Shown: positions 1 through 12,900 of the stretch, piece after piece
Numbering within the stretch: the first letter of the stretch is position 1
Layout of the letters: each line of letters opens with the position of its first letter
Source: Hymenolepis diminuta
Taxonomy: Eukaryota > Platyhelminthes > Cestoda > Cyclophyllidea > Hymenolepididae
Direction: 5' to 3'
Length of the DNA: 64,000 nt
Assembly (NCBI GenBank): GCA_900708905.1
Contig: CAADRB010000011.1
Coordinates: 2,009,263 to 2,073,262 of the forward strand
Notes under the pieces: generated by a model
Seen by the model: only the letters and a program-made list of their open reading frames with translations
The model's database searches: none
What the model was told of the DNA's origin: nothing
Position numbers and translations under genes: made by a program

Positions 1-3000
1 TATAGGTCAGCTCTTTATGTTATCCTAACCTATCATACACATTTGTTAGGTTTTTAATATACTTCATCGTGGCTTATATCTATAAAAAAATACGTAAAAT
101 AAGCAAAAATTAATTTGATATTTATTTTAAAATGCTTATTTCTGATAATAAACTAAATTAAGATCCCTTGTGCATTACGGAAATCGATAAAAATATATTT
201 ATAGTCGCAGTGGTAAGTCTGCGCTGTAAATGCGGGGTCCACAAATTTTATATTGTAAAAAATTCTGATGATGCACTAAAAAGTTATTTTTAAATGAAAA
301 ATCAATAGTACAATGATTTATATATATATGAAGTCAAATAAAATAAACATGCCACTCCAATAATGTTGAAATTTTGGCGTTATTACTTACACATTTCGAT
401 TTTCGTTGTCCAAATCGATTACAAATTGAAATGGTTCCAGGAAAACAGTTCTGATATTCTTCAGTTCAATCTTACTTTATGATTTGTTCAAAATGAAGGT
501 GTAATAAGAGACTGGGTTTCCTGAAATGAGTAAACATCAGATTATTTAACTAATTTCGTCCTATTAAGTAAGTTGATAAATCTGAAAATCCATTCCAAAT
601 TAGAATGCTGCAAACGATTAGAAAATCCGATGTGTCTAAGGTTACATCATCGGTTAATAATGTCATTTTGTACTTAACCGTTTTTTATCAATTAGCGGTG
701 AAATTGGAAATATCACTAATTGGAAAAACTGTATTCTCCGTACGCTTGATTTTATAAACCTTAAATATTATAAAACCAATAAAAATATTTAACAAATTTA
801 TCACTGGTATACAAACATTAAATTTCCCTCAATCAGGTCTTAAATTGTGAGATAAGATGATTTGCAATTCTCCAAACACGCGCCTCGCTCATAGCCAGTA
901 AGATTTTAGCATTACCATGACTCAACAGTAAAGAGATTTCGCGTTAGCCACGCATATATCTACATCACGTTTGTGCATTTTCCACTGATATTCACATAGT
1001 TCATTAGAGTTTTGTATCTCATAACGAGAGCTGTTGCCAAATAATTTCTACAAACTTACGACAGTAATTCTAACCTGACCTTTCATAAGACGTTATAAGA
1101 TCGTTAATATATCTCTTACTGCTTAATATCGTCTTAAAACTATAATATTTTATTTTAAAATTATTAAATTCACACAAAAATACTAAGAAAAGGTGAATAT
1201 AAATGCACTTAATTGTTCATCAAACCGAAATTGAGGAAAATCGATAGGAACATACAATGTCCCCATTTCTGCGATAGGTCTGTGGTGTAAGTACGAAATT
1301 CAAGCAACGGACGTAAAACTTGGTTGAATTCTGTTCTGGAGAAATCGCTGGAGAATTGACGTGCATTAAACAGTTTTAGGACCAAAAGATAATCTCTTAG
1401 TTCCTGTTATAGATTAACAAAGTGATTGGAGAGGAATATTAGCCAATTTTATCTGAATTTTGTTTGCCTAGCCGAGGATGGGTAGGTTGTTCTTTTTTAA
1501 CTGACTGGATTGGAATAAAATCGGAACCTCGAAGATTATTTTGAAAAATGTGGATTCTCAAAGTCCACCTACATGCAAAACTTTTTTAATTCGGTCAAAT
1601 TCCGAGTGTGATTAAGGAGGAGATTACACTGTATGACCAAACCTCAGATTAAGTTTAACAAAAGCAAACCGAATATGAAATAACCTAATTCCAAAGAAAA
1701 AAGGTTTTAGACTAATAATATTTCAACTAGTTTTGGAAATATGACACCGGTTAATTTCACTTGACTTTTCTGACTGACAGTGGTTTGTTTTGGCCTTCTA
1801 TAACGTCATCATTGCATAACTGCATTTTGTTTGCATTATCATATTTGATTAGTTAGCTGTATCATTTAAATACATTGCATGAATCATTTATTCCTTTGAC
1901 CCACTGTCACTTAAATTAACTGTTTTTCCTTTTGTACTTATAAAAATTCAAAAAGAATATATATTTCATAAATCTCACACTATTTGTTTAAATGAAAAAA
2001 TTAGAACGCAAATGATTAAAGTTTCCATTAAGGGATTATGAAGAAAGGTAAAAGGGATTAAAAATCACTTGTAAATTCCCATATAAAAGCAGGGCTCACA
2101 ATATTATTGTTATAATAAGACAGTAATAGGGGATATGTAACAAAGGTGAATTCATAATTTGGTCCACTTACTATAAACTTTTGTGTAATTTGTTAGATCG
2201 TTCGATAAAATTCCTCATTGGTCAACATGAATTTGATTTAATTGGTTCTGTTGTTTGGTAATGTTTTACTAATGGAATAGACATAAAATATTTCTCAGTG
2301 CCATCTCAAAAACCAAGGATGGCTAATTTTGGTCTGTGCTGCTTAATCCACCCAAATTAAGACGTTTGAAGAGGGATTGAAAATTTATGTCATCCAGACT
2401 ATCTGTGTCGGACCACATGAGATATTCCCGTAGAAGCACAGCGACCTGAGCATGATTGACTTCTGATTAGTAGCAGTTGACAAAATATAAAAATATATGA
2501 ACATGACCAGTAGTATTCTTCCTGGAGGTCTTTCGTTTTCAATACGTTACAGTATGATCTGCAAATACCAGCTTGGATTTGTACTTCAAGAACTCGTTTA
2601 CCATAGTCCAAATACAGAGTTACATTTAAAGAAATGACATCAGTTTAAAAGAAGAGAGAATCATAAGATTCTGAAAGCAACGCCATGGTATTAAAGAGTC
2701 TTACTTCATTTGATTTATGGAATCGGGCTGTGCAGTACTTATTGAAAAAGTAGCTCACCCTTCCAAAATTCGAATTTCATAACTCATCCTCTGCATTGGA
2801 ATAGATACTTGTATACGATATCCAAAGCTTATTGACAGTTATTTTAATCAAAAGGAGTCGGTCTTGGAGCTTCAACTAAGTTTTTTCTTCGAATAGTTGA
2901 GAAGGCGAAATTATCTTACATGATGTTCAATAGCTTACAGTCTTAACTTAGGAGAGATGAGATAGGTAAAAATTTTAGTTTTTAAGAGCTCAATGAATAA

Positions 3001-4830
3001 ATAAATAAAGTTTATTATTTGTTAATTTTTATTTGATAATTAATTTCACATTTACAATTTAATCATTTTGCTACTGATTAACCATTTCACAGATTGCATA
3101 TAGATATCGTTCAATTCATGCTCTTTTAGAAATAAAAGAGTAATTTAGTTCGCAATCAGTAGAAATCGCCAAAATAATTAGAACTGTCTGAATATTAGAA
3201 TTCAAAGTGAGACAGTGAGTTGAGGTTAAACCGAATAATTTCAAAAATAAGCTTGCAGCTCAGAATGTTTTCTCTAAAATATAGACTGCATCAAATGGAG
3301 GAAGCGGTCGAGATCAGAGTTGCATAAGATAAAGAAAGTTGGTGGCTGGTTGAAATTTTACAAGTGCTTTTAATGTATTCCAAGCACTTCTTTATCAATC
3401 ATCATTTAGCCACACCACTTAAGTAGGTGGCTAGTGCACGCAAGTATATGTATGTCGATCTAGTTTCATTAGAACTCTGACCTCCCAATAACCTCACAAA
3501 TAATCTTAATAAAATTACCAGAATTTCATATTAGGATTGACAGGAATTCATTCTAATCTGTTTGTCCTCTTATATTTATATGGTACCAGTCCTCCCATTC
3601 AGCCACGTCCAGATTTATTTGCAGTATCATAATGCTTTTTCTTCTTTTGATTATCAGCCTTGCACTGGACCAAAATAAGGGACTCGAAAATATGCATTTC
3701 AGGGTTACTGTTGAACTTCAATTACAATTCCACTACATGTGGTTGGAAGAATAAATAAAATCAATAAAAAATTATTTTATAAATAGAGTTTTCAGTTTAC
3801 AAAATTAATATGACGATATAATGCAATGATACCTATGAATAGAACGCATTTTAACTGTAAGTGAAATAATTGTAAATGCATTTTCATTTAAATATAAAAA
3901 AATATTTTAAAATAAAAATGATTAAGACTAACTTTATTTTATAAGTGATATAAAACTAATCTCGGCTTATTTTAAGATAAACCAAGATGTCAAAATCTCT
4001 GCATTTAATCGAATATTTAGTTGATTAAAAAGGATTGCTAAACTTTAATCGTTAATTCGAATCACGGAATTGCAAATGCAGAAATATGTCACAACATTAA
4101 ATGTCAGGTACTTCATTTTTTTAAAAAACAGCACAATGAATTCTCTGGAGATGAATCATTTAATTTAGTCATGAGAAAGTGTAATCTTTATGATTTGTAT
4201 ATTAGCTAAAATAGTTTTCCTCATTATGGTAGGGCAGCAAAATACAAAAAATCTCTAAATTTTGTTTTTTTTTAGCAATTTAAGTAATAATGGAGTGGTT
4301 AGACAAATATTGACACATATCATCGAACCACTTTGTAACCATTAAGATGGGACAGGTATAAAACCCAGGCCCGACGAACTTATGTAGTTGACTATTTTGC
4401 TTTCTTCGTAATAAATGGGCTCACTAGACATTTTGTATTTTGAATTTCGCGGGCTAATGATTACTAGCAATACCAGAAATTGAATTAAATACATAGAGAC
4501 CTTACAAAATTGTACTCCCGGAATGTGTGTGTATAAGTTCAACAGGTAGGGATACTAACAAGGATTTTATATGCTAAATATTTCATATGAAAACCATTTA
4601 TGTGAATGTAACCGTAAATTGATCAATATTAACATTTGGAAGTAAGTTCACATATAAGTTGATGAATGTCAGCATGATTTGATGGTAATCTGAATTTTAC
4701 TGCACAAGGGATTATAGAATTCAAATGAATCACATCAACTGCTCTTGAAAACTAACATTCAGCATATTTTTTTCTTCTACTGCCTCAAACTTCATCTTTG
4801 CCGTGATTAATAATAATAATATTTCTTCTG
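1..4830. other. AT-rich stretch with no supported gene
   Basis: Both strands show only short, low-complexity reading frames whose composition follows the AT bias. No exon with matching splice signals, conserved protein motif, RNA gene or clear repeat boundary could be recognised. It is best read as intergenic or distant intronic DNA with old, unidentifiable repeat content. Confidence 0.5.
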
Positions 4831-4839
4831 GGTAGAGAG

Positions 4840-4955
4840 TCAAGAACCACTATTGTGAGAAATTCGCATTCTCACATAATTGACAACTACTTTAAGCCGC
4901 CGAGTTTACTAGATGAGCATCGATCTCATGAACTCCGACTTGGCACGGGCCTATC
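4840..4955 (-). repeat. tRNA-derived SINE fragment
   Basis: The segment containing GATGAGCATCGATCTCATGA followed by CTCCGACTTGG matches, on the minus strand, the B-box end of the SINE family repeated across this window (compare 24.06, 51.13, 53.40 and 61.50 kb). Read in reverse it has an internal B-box-like GAGATCGATGCTC. It is diverged and the A-box half is poor, so only membership of the family is claimed. Confidence 0.4.
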
Positions 4956-4959
4956 TATA

Positions 4960-7080
4960 ATCGGTTTAGTAATCTTCACATTGTGGGCATGAAATATTAA
5001 CTATATCTCTTTATATCACCGTTTAATTCGCAACCTCCATAAGAACTGTACTGTTCAATTTTGAGTTAATATAATCAATAAACTTAACCAGTTTTTGCTA
5101 AGAATTTGTAAAAAGAAAAGAATGAATAGGAATAAAAGTACAGATATTGCAAAATACAGTGGTTTCACGTAATTTAAATGTGAAGTTATTTGTCATTTTT
5201 TCCCGATATATCACCCAGTATAGTTGTCTTAAAGGTGACAAGGCAATAAAATGATTTAATCAACTTCTTTTGCCACAAAAGGATTTAAAAATTCACCAGA
5301 GTCCTTTTCTCAGCCACTGTTGTTCCATTGGTACATCTGTATGCCATAAATCTTTCCAACAACGTTGATTCCCAAATAATAACCTGAACATAGCTTTCAG
5401 GAATACCCTACTCAGAAAACCCAGAAAGAACACGATTTTACTAGATCAGCTCCAAGTATATTCTGACATAGTGCTAGCTTATAAACAGATCTAAGTGACT
5501 TAAGGTAGGTTGAGGCATCTGTGTAAGGGCCAAATCAAGGTTTCCCCCTACACCCTGATAACTGGATGTTATAAATGGGAAAAATAAGTGACCAGTCCTA
5601 GAAATCTCACTTCTCTCACTTTCCTACAAACAGTCAAAGAGAATGACAATAAAGAGGCAATCTATTTTTATATACAGCCTCAAAAATAGCTCCCGAATTT
5701 TCAACGTGTTAATTTCTTATTTCACAATATTGTCCCTCGCTGAATTAGAATGCCCATAAGTCTGGCACAACTCCGTGCTCAGTGTTAAATTTCAAACTTC
5801 CACCGGTATATTAATTCCAAATTATTATAAAAGGCTACTAGGTATCTGACTCCTTTTCTCACTTTCTATTTACTTAAAAATTTACTAAACTGAAAGAGAT
5901 GAAGTCAGGGGAATAACGAAAGACTAACGAGTGACGTCTTAAAGTCACCAAACCCGTCCGAACCTTCCCCTTCGGACCCCCTTTGCCATATTTGCTCAGT
6001 TAACTCGATTTCCTCGCTTTTTATTGCTACCAGGATCGATCCATGACTTTTAGTCCTTGCGGTTGCGAAATCTCGCGATTAGTCATCCCTAAATTTTAAA
6101 TATGATCTTATCAGAGATTACCTTGAGTAAACTCTAAAGAGTTCTATATTAAAACAAGTCGTTATTAGTCTAATCTATCTGCTGAGTGTGACATGACCAG
6201 CTATACTACAACAGAATCAACAGAAATAAAAAGGCTTTGTATATCTCCTCCCTCTCCCCACTCCATGAAGCTGGAAGTCAGATCATGAAATTTGAATAAG
6301 CTGTCACATACTAAATCTGCTTTTGTATGAGAATATACATAACCCAAAGCCTCCAAAATTCAAAATAAGCAAGACTTTCGGTACCTTGGTTTTCATACCA
6401 AGTCCTTACTGACACATTCGCCGTTTCTTACCTTATTGGATCCCTTTCCTATTCCCCTTATTCGTTTGCTTCAATTTAGGTGGTAACTAACCCCTTCTAA
6501 CACTATTTCTCTATGCTACCACTAAGTACACAATACAAGGGTTGATAGTCGATTGAAGACAGAGAAAGGGGTCAATGAGATTTCACGAACGCAGATATTA
6601 CTCAGTCATTGGTCCAACAAGGATACACACATGCGTTTAAACTTACGCTAGCAAGAAAATACAAAAAATGGAGAACTATGACAAAAAAATGCATGCCGCT
6701 ACTTTTCTATACCATATATGAACCTAAAAAATGTATACTCTTCCTCGATTTATAAAACCAGCAGGAGTATTTTTCTTTTCTTATGCATTCATGTAATCAA
6801 GCAAAGAAATTTCAGGACATTTTCTATAAAATAGCAAACGCCATAAACCCAAGATATTATCCAAGTGGGAAGAACGTAATGTGCCCTTTCGATGACCTAT
6901 ACGCCAGTAACTCGAAGGGGTAAGAGTATGGTGTAGTCAAAGTGTCCTTCTTATACATTCATTACCTTTCTTTCTCGTACGCGCTATATTCCACACTTCT
7001 CCTCATTATCAATGACATAATTCGGATCATTTGTGTAATTGTCGATAAATGACATTGTACAATTCCTCATGAATATCCCT
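4960..7080. other. gene-free AT-rich stretch with one weak repeat match
   Basis: No coding exon is supported. Positions about 6350-6450 resemble repeat family R2 (AAGCAAGACT, later CCTTATTGGA), known from better copies at 55.6 and 61.0 kb, but the match is weak. The rest shows nothing recognisable. Confidence 0.4.
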
Positions 7081-7086
7081 CGTTTG

Positions 7087-7378
7087 TTAGACTAATTTAG
7101 TTAGTTTGCTTGTTAGCCGCATATTATCCTTCACATGCAGAAATCGCAGTTCCAGGGAAGTGACTATCGATTTTCTGCTCCCTCCTCTCATGGTAACTCG
7201 GTTCTTTGCTAGTGTAATCCCACACTCAACGAGTTGAGACACATGGTGCAAACACTTGGCACTTTCGCTATCTTCCTCCTTCTTCATCTCGTCTTTCGTT
7301 TTAACACTTCTCTAGCGCTTGAATTTCGGTTTCCAATTGCATTAACTTCAATTTTATAATTCTTGTGGTCTCTTGTTA
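7087..7378 (-). pseudogene. unrecognised polar, coiled-coil-like coding remnant
   Basis: On the minus strand two overlapping frames have protein-like, charged composition. The upstream frame reads heptad-like residues (KLMQLETEIQALEKC). A one-base frame change leads into a frame starting KTKDEMKKEEDSES that stays open for about 70 codons to a stop at 7087. Neither half is typical of AT-driven random frames, and the switch looks like a frameshift in an old gene. It lies just beyond the 3' end of the transposon at 7403 and is not part of it, because the other copy of that element lacks this sequence. No family is recognised, and it could still be chance. Confidence 0.22.
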
Positions 7379-7402
7379 GTCTTAGCAGAAGTGTCTAAAA
7401 TA

Positions 7403-8003
7403 GAGGATGTGTAAGGTCTGAGGACACCTTATGCACTTTCACAAAAACAGAATATGAAACTGTTAATGGTTGAAACTTACAATTTCTTCTAACAAAATAA
7501 ATAAGCATAATATGAACCTAAGTTTCATTCTGTATATACCCTATCGGCTTGCATCACCCACTCAATTCGAGTTCGAAAGTGACTGATTGCAAACTTTCAT
7601 CAGGTGGTCCTTAGTGATGTCCTCCATTCCTCGGGCTATTGCTTCCATCAGAGAGGAGGATTTGGTGTTTTGGGCATGCTTATTAACTTCCTTTCCAACC
7701 ACACCTCGCCTCACCCCACACGTAATAATCGCAAGGATTAAGGACTGGTGAGTAGTTAGGAGGTGGCCATAAGTTTGGTGTGACATGATGGCGAAAATTA
7801 TCAGCCATCCAATCCTGGATTTTGAGGGCTTTATGAGATGAAGCCGAACCTTGTTGGAAGGCATGGAAGGAGGAGTGGGGGTGTGGGTGGGGCGGGGCGG
7901 GGCGGGGAGCGGAGGTCTTCTTCCACTGGCTACACTGTCCATCAAAGGCGCTTTAACGACAATGTTTTGGAGAGTCTCCACGTAAGCATACGCATCACAT
8001 TAT
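7403..8003 (-). mobile_element. 5'-truncated Tc1/mariner-type element, copy 1
   Basis: Minus-strand remnant of a DDE transposon matching 42.14-42.70 kb almost base for base. It encodes the C-terminal half of the transposase: SASSHKAL, WMADNFRHHVTPNLWPP, NPCDYYVWG and, in another frame, NKHAQNTK with DITKDHLMKVC. These are the usual tail motifs of Tc1/mariner-superfamily transposases. The catalytic Asp before SASSH is Gly here. The frame breaks after YVWG exactly as in copy 2. The 3' terminal repeat is recognisable at 7403-7428. Homology to copy 2 stops near 8003, so the 5' half is missing. A GGGGC expansion interrupts it at about 7880-7912. It cannot encode an active enzyme. Confidence 0.8.
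7875..7916 (+). repeat. G-rich GGGGC tandem run inside the transposon
   Basis: The plus strand reads GGGGGTGTGGGTGGGGCGGGG and continues with two more GGGGC units. It has more than four G-runs with 1-3 nt spacing, a canonical G-quadruplex pattern. The corresponding position of copy 2 (42.23 kb) has no such run, so this is a local expansion or replacement in copy 1 and stands out in this AT-rich window. Confidence 0.75.
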
Positions 8004-8529
8004 TGATGGAATCACTGTTCCACTAACGAAACGGCCAACAACACCTACAAGTGCCCAAGTTATGATAACTTAAAGTCTTATGAAGCCAAAAGTACCTCCA
8101 ATTCTGACCTCAATCTATTTCCAATCCTCTCCAATTTTTTCATTATTGCAAACAAAGAACTTCAATCGAAGTAACATAAATTGTCTGTTGAGTAGTGAAA
8201 TCAACCTGCCCTCAAACCAAAAATTAAACTCTTAAAGCTACTCATCCGCCTTTCTAATCAACATTATGTTCTCAAACTTCATAAACTCATGGACAATAAT
8301 TGATTGTCATTTAACCGAAACAGCATGTAGAATACATGAGACTGTAGAGATTGTGTGACTTTGTCTCATACTGTCCAGCGGAACAAACATAATGAAAAAG
8401 GGTATGTGGAGGAGTGTTAACTATGCAGGTAATAAGCTAAGTGGTATAATGCCTAAGCATGCCAACTTAATTGCTCTCTTAAATTCTGGACGTTGCTCTC
8501 AAGGACGCATTTGGGTGCATTAAAGAGGC

Positions 8530-8690
8530 TTGGGTGTACTTGCGAAAGAGGCGGTAAATCATTCGCAGTTGACGAATTACCGAGGTTTCTGCTTTCTCGG
8601 CGTGCTTCTTACTGCAGACTCCAACCTCCACGCAAATATTAAACCTGGCTAGATTTACCTGAGGGTATCCAGAACGCGGCTAAGTGTTAA
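8530..8690 (+). pseudogene. possible LINE reverse-transcriptase C-terminal scrap
   Basis: One plus-strand frame reads NYRGFCFLGVLLTADSNLH followed by ANIK. This resembles the YLG-(x)-L-x-(A/S)-D-G...EI-x-R segment that follows the YADD domain in many LINE reverse transcriptases. The frame ends in stops within a few codons and no flanking homology was found. It may be a fragment of the LINE family at 18-20 kb or of a related one. Low confidence. Confidence 0.25.
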
Positions 8691-8699
8691 TGCATCGTT

Positions 8700-9730
8700 T
8701 GTATTAGTTGTAGCAGAAACGAGTGTAGGGGAGGTTCAACACAGAATTATAGGGCTTGTCTGTTAGAATAATCTCCCAGGAGATGTAGTTCATTCTGAAT
8801 TTGAGGAGAATTCAGTGCTCAACCGCGGCTACTTTCCTCGTAGCCTCCAATGCTCAACCTCGATGTGATTTAGCATTTCTAACTTAAGAATACCGTCGTT
8901 AACTGATGTTTGGCAATTTTCTAATTATCCTTAAAGTTGTTGGTGGTTGATAATGAATGTGCCTTCAATTGGACTTGTAATTCGAAGGATCAATCACATG
9001 TGGGTTAAAGTTTGCCATTTCTTTCTATCACCCCCAGGTGATTGTGCATCTTCAGGTGAATTTTCATCTTGATGTTTTATTTTTCTCTGAGAAATTCAGT
9101 TCTCCAGGGCACTCAGTTATGTATCCAATGAAAGAATGCTCTTTTTGCTGGACGGGAGATAAGCGGAGAAATAAAGAGGATAAGCAGTCAGCTCCTTGAA
9201 CTCTAAGTTATCATTATGAAAAGCCTATTCATAAATTGAGCCTTTCTGGTAAGGCGTGGACACCGGGTGTTGCAGATGACACGAATCTAGTTAAGTCACT
9301 CCTAAGACTTGAGAATGTACTTAGTAATTTTGTAATGCGAATAGCCCACTGGATCGAACTGTGTGAATAAACGTGTCGATCTGTGTCAATCTGTGTCAAT
9401 CTGGACAATTCGTCACTTCATCAAGACGATTAAATGGGTTCGTTCATTTCTCGTCGGTTAAAAGAAAGATTCATATGACAGGCAGGTTTAGACTGATAGT
9501 TATTTAGGACAGATTCAACTTAAGTGGACTCTAGTGAGCTGAGCTACATTAAAATCACATTAGCCCTGCCAATATCTCGGATATGAGAAGAGAAATGGTA
9601 TCTAGAATGGTCGATTAATCATCGAAATCAATCAACTGATTGTGAAACTCTGGAACAGGAGGAAATAGAACAGAAGGAAATGAGGGATATCAGACCATGA
9701 TGCAGTAGAGTAAAAAGCGTAAAGTCAAAT
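8700..9730. other. no gene seen; short 10-nt tandem repeat
   Basis: No exon or known element is supported. At 9371-9400 a 10-base unit, CTGTGTCAAT, occurs three times in a row (the first copy diverged). The rest is unremarkable AT-rich DNA. Confidence 0.4.
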
Positions 9731-9734
9731 TGTT

Positions 9735-9925
9735 GATCACTGTGCTTGTCGACCTTGCTAGGGGTCATGGATTCGAATCCTTTCGGTGCACACTCATGGG
9801 CGGAATGGCCAGCCGCACTGGTTAGATCTGGCTAATACAAAGAGTGGCTCTATAGTGTAACTCTCCACCCAAGATGAGAGTTCGTAAGCATTTTCCTAAA
9901 CGACCTTGGGAAATATTATTATCTT
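9735..9925 (+). repeat. tRNA-derived SINE
   Basis: GGGGTCATGGATTCGAATCC at 9761-9780 is a clear pol III B-box (GGTTCGANTCC type). The body that follows (GGCGGAATGGCCAGCCGCAC, later CACCCAAGATGAGAG) reappears in the copies at 54.78 and 61.28 kb. An upstream A-box-like segment lies near 9740. The element ends near a TTATT-rich tail at about 9915-9950. One of the best-preserved plus-strand copies. Confidence 0.65.
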
Positions 9926-9959
9926 TATTAGTATTATTTATACCCTATTTTTTACTTCT

Positions 9960-12900
9960 ATTCGATTTACTTCTCTTAACATATATTAGAGTTTTTGATG
10001 TTTTGTGTATTCAAGTGCTTCCCACCACGAAAAATAGTATTTTGCATTGATGGAGATAATAAATAGACAGAAGTTGTCGAGAAGGTGTAAGCGGTATAAC
10101 TTTACCTTAGGGGCGGTGATTGAATTCTATATGCTTTCTCTATAAAATTTATGTTTACGAGGGATGTTGGATCGATACTTAAGAGAGTGCATTTCCATTC
10201 TTACGAAATATAATAGAAATAAGTCCTGTTTGTTGCAACCATAACCGCTTAAATCGGCAGAAATTGAATCTGATGTAAGTCATTGTGCAGGCACTTGCAT
10301 GTATTTTCTTCTGACTTGTATGTATAAGTGTGTTGTTAGTAAAGTCCTCTCTTCCTCCATATCAGGATCAGCTTTGTTCCAGCGATATCGGGTTGGCATC
10401 TATAGCATAGCGGCAGAAACTAAGCCCATTAGTTTTAAAAAAAGCTTGAAGATTCTTAATTTTCAAAAGGAGGACTGACTACGTGTTAGAATGGATTATT
10501 TATCAATAAAACTAATTATCACCGATGCAGTTTATCAGAATGATGAAAGTGGGTTTTGATTTAAGCGAACTATTGGAAATGTATTTTGCAATCATATATT
10601 TTTTAAATAGAATATACTCGTCTGTGTTAAAGGCGTGGGTCACTATCGTGTATCATCAAATCCTCTACTTCAAGGTATTTCTCCTTGTAAACCCATTTCT
10701 AATCTTCATGCAACCTAACTTCCATTGTTTGCTTGCACTGAATAATACTAAGATATACTTTGTGTTTTCGTAAAGCTAATATTTATTTGCATTTTATTAT
10801 ACAAACTAACTAGCTCTGGCCTCCAAGTTCTCTATCAACATAGATCTATCTATCGTGAAGATAAATTCATTATCTTCACGCAGATAAAGACATTATAAGA
10901 AATATTGAGATTTTAGGATTATCCTACGATGGCTTATTATCTCATAAACAAATTTATGGACATATGGAAGCACCACAACTTAAAAAAATGGTTTTACAGT
11001 ATTTTTTTCGATTTTTTTCAAATTCACACCTCCTTACCCCCTTTGGAAGATAAATATAAAATCACACAATTCAGCTTTACCACTAAAATGCAACAAGGTG
11101 AAATTGCTTTTCTTTTGTTCACCACTTTAAAAGACCATCGTGAAGGTTTAGCTTTCGAATGTGATTCCTGCTTTTGACTCCCCACATACAAGTCTGAGTT
11201 TTTTATGGCGTATGTTTCACTTAAAGTAATTCCAAAAAACGGGATCTTCTGCATCGAGAAACGAAGAGTCATCTGATGTTATATATTTTTTATTTTCTTA
11301 GTGATCACGCAAGCACATGATGTAGCCATCAGAGAAAGCTGGTACAAAATGTATTTTTTGATTTGGTTGGGTAGATCGAGAGAGGAAATGAGATGAGCAT
11401 TAATCGAAAAAGATTCAGACAACATTGCCATTCTTTGTTTAATGAAACGGTCATTTTCTCAACCCTAATTAGGAACAAATAATCACTCAATGTTTTTGTT
11501 TTCTTCGTTACTCTGTTGAGGATAGGTTGTTATTTAATCGAATTAACTTCTAAAACTACTAATGAATGTGAGATGAGTCAATTCAACACTTTATTTTAAA
11601 ATTCAATTCTTTATTCTTTTACCTTAGATGGTTAGATGAGTTGATCAATCTTGTAGTTTGGTAGGCTGCTCCAGCAGATCTTCAAATTTCATAATGAGAA
11701 AAGCCAAGCTCTTTGTGTGATTCAGAATTCTGCCTTAGTTTATTTCTTCGGTTTTCCCTCCCAATATTCACCTATTAAACATACCCTATTTGCCTATTAC
11801 ATTAAGATCACCGCCCCGCATATTGTTAGTCGTTCTTTATTCTAACCTGGCTATACGTCCATCTAGTCAAATCTCTTGACCGACGATTGGTTCTCATTTT
11901 ATCACCAACTATTCTGTAATATGAAATAAATCGAGTCTTGAGTTAAGGTACTCTCCTTTTTCTGTCTTGGTTCTTACATAACGAGTGTGATTTTCGCTAG
12001 AGTATTAACCTCAAGCTAAGTTGTCAGGAAGAAAATGAACATATGAAAATATGTTCCTTGAAGATATCAACATTTAATTTCAAATTCTTCTCCCCTTTCA
12101 TATTGAAAATAATGTATTAGCAGTAAACTGTTTATTCGGATTAAGAACAACCTCTTATGCTGCATTTTAATGCACGAATTAATATAGAAGGTGTCGGATT
12201 CCTAAAATTTATACATTACATTTTCCTCTGTTGTTATTTTGTAGATATGTTAGTATTGTTACCTGGAGATAAGTTATAACTTAACTTCATTGCCCTCTTT
12301 CTTCATTAGAAAGACGTCTACTCTCAGTTTTTGGCCCGTAACTATTGGTGTCTACAGTCATTACCACACTCAGTAACAATCAGATTCGTTCAATGGTTAG
12401 CTCGATACTTGTTGATCAACTGATTTCAGGTCAGTCCAACGAGGGATAATTGAATCCTGTATCCGATCAAGGTCACTATACTGTCATGAGAATGATCTGC
12501 ATCGAATAAAAAACGTTGTAAATTAGCGTAATATTTATTTTTTATTCAAACCTGTCTTGAATATTAATAATATTTTTCGACTTATTAAAAATATATCTGC
12601 AATTGAAAGGATAAAGTTTGAATTTTTCATTGAAAAACTAAAATTTTGACAAATATTTTCTAAAAGAAGTTATTAAATTAGTACAATTATAATTATACGC
12701 ATATTTGAACAGAGTAGTTTAAAGTTTCCTTAAAGATGGGATCGAAAGTCAGATGATCGAATGGCGTCATGGGATGAATGTTGGTACTCAAGGCCAAATC
12801 CGCTTGTTTCGCCTAAAAAATTTAGATCCTCTGATAAGATAGTGACCATATTAACAAATCCAGTTGTAGGAATAATTTACTTTAGACCTTGTATTATTTT

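Noticed and set aside
10525..11177. Two 82-codon plus-strand open frames
   Set aside because: Hydrophobic AT-driven composition with an equally long antisense frame. No motif recognised.
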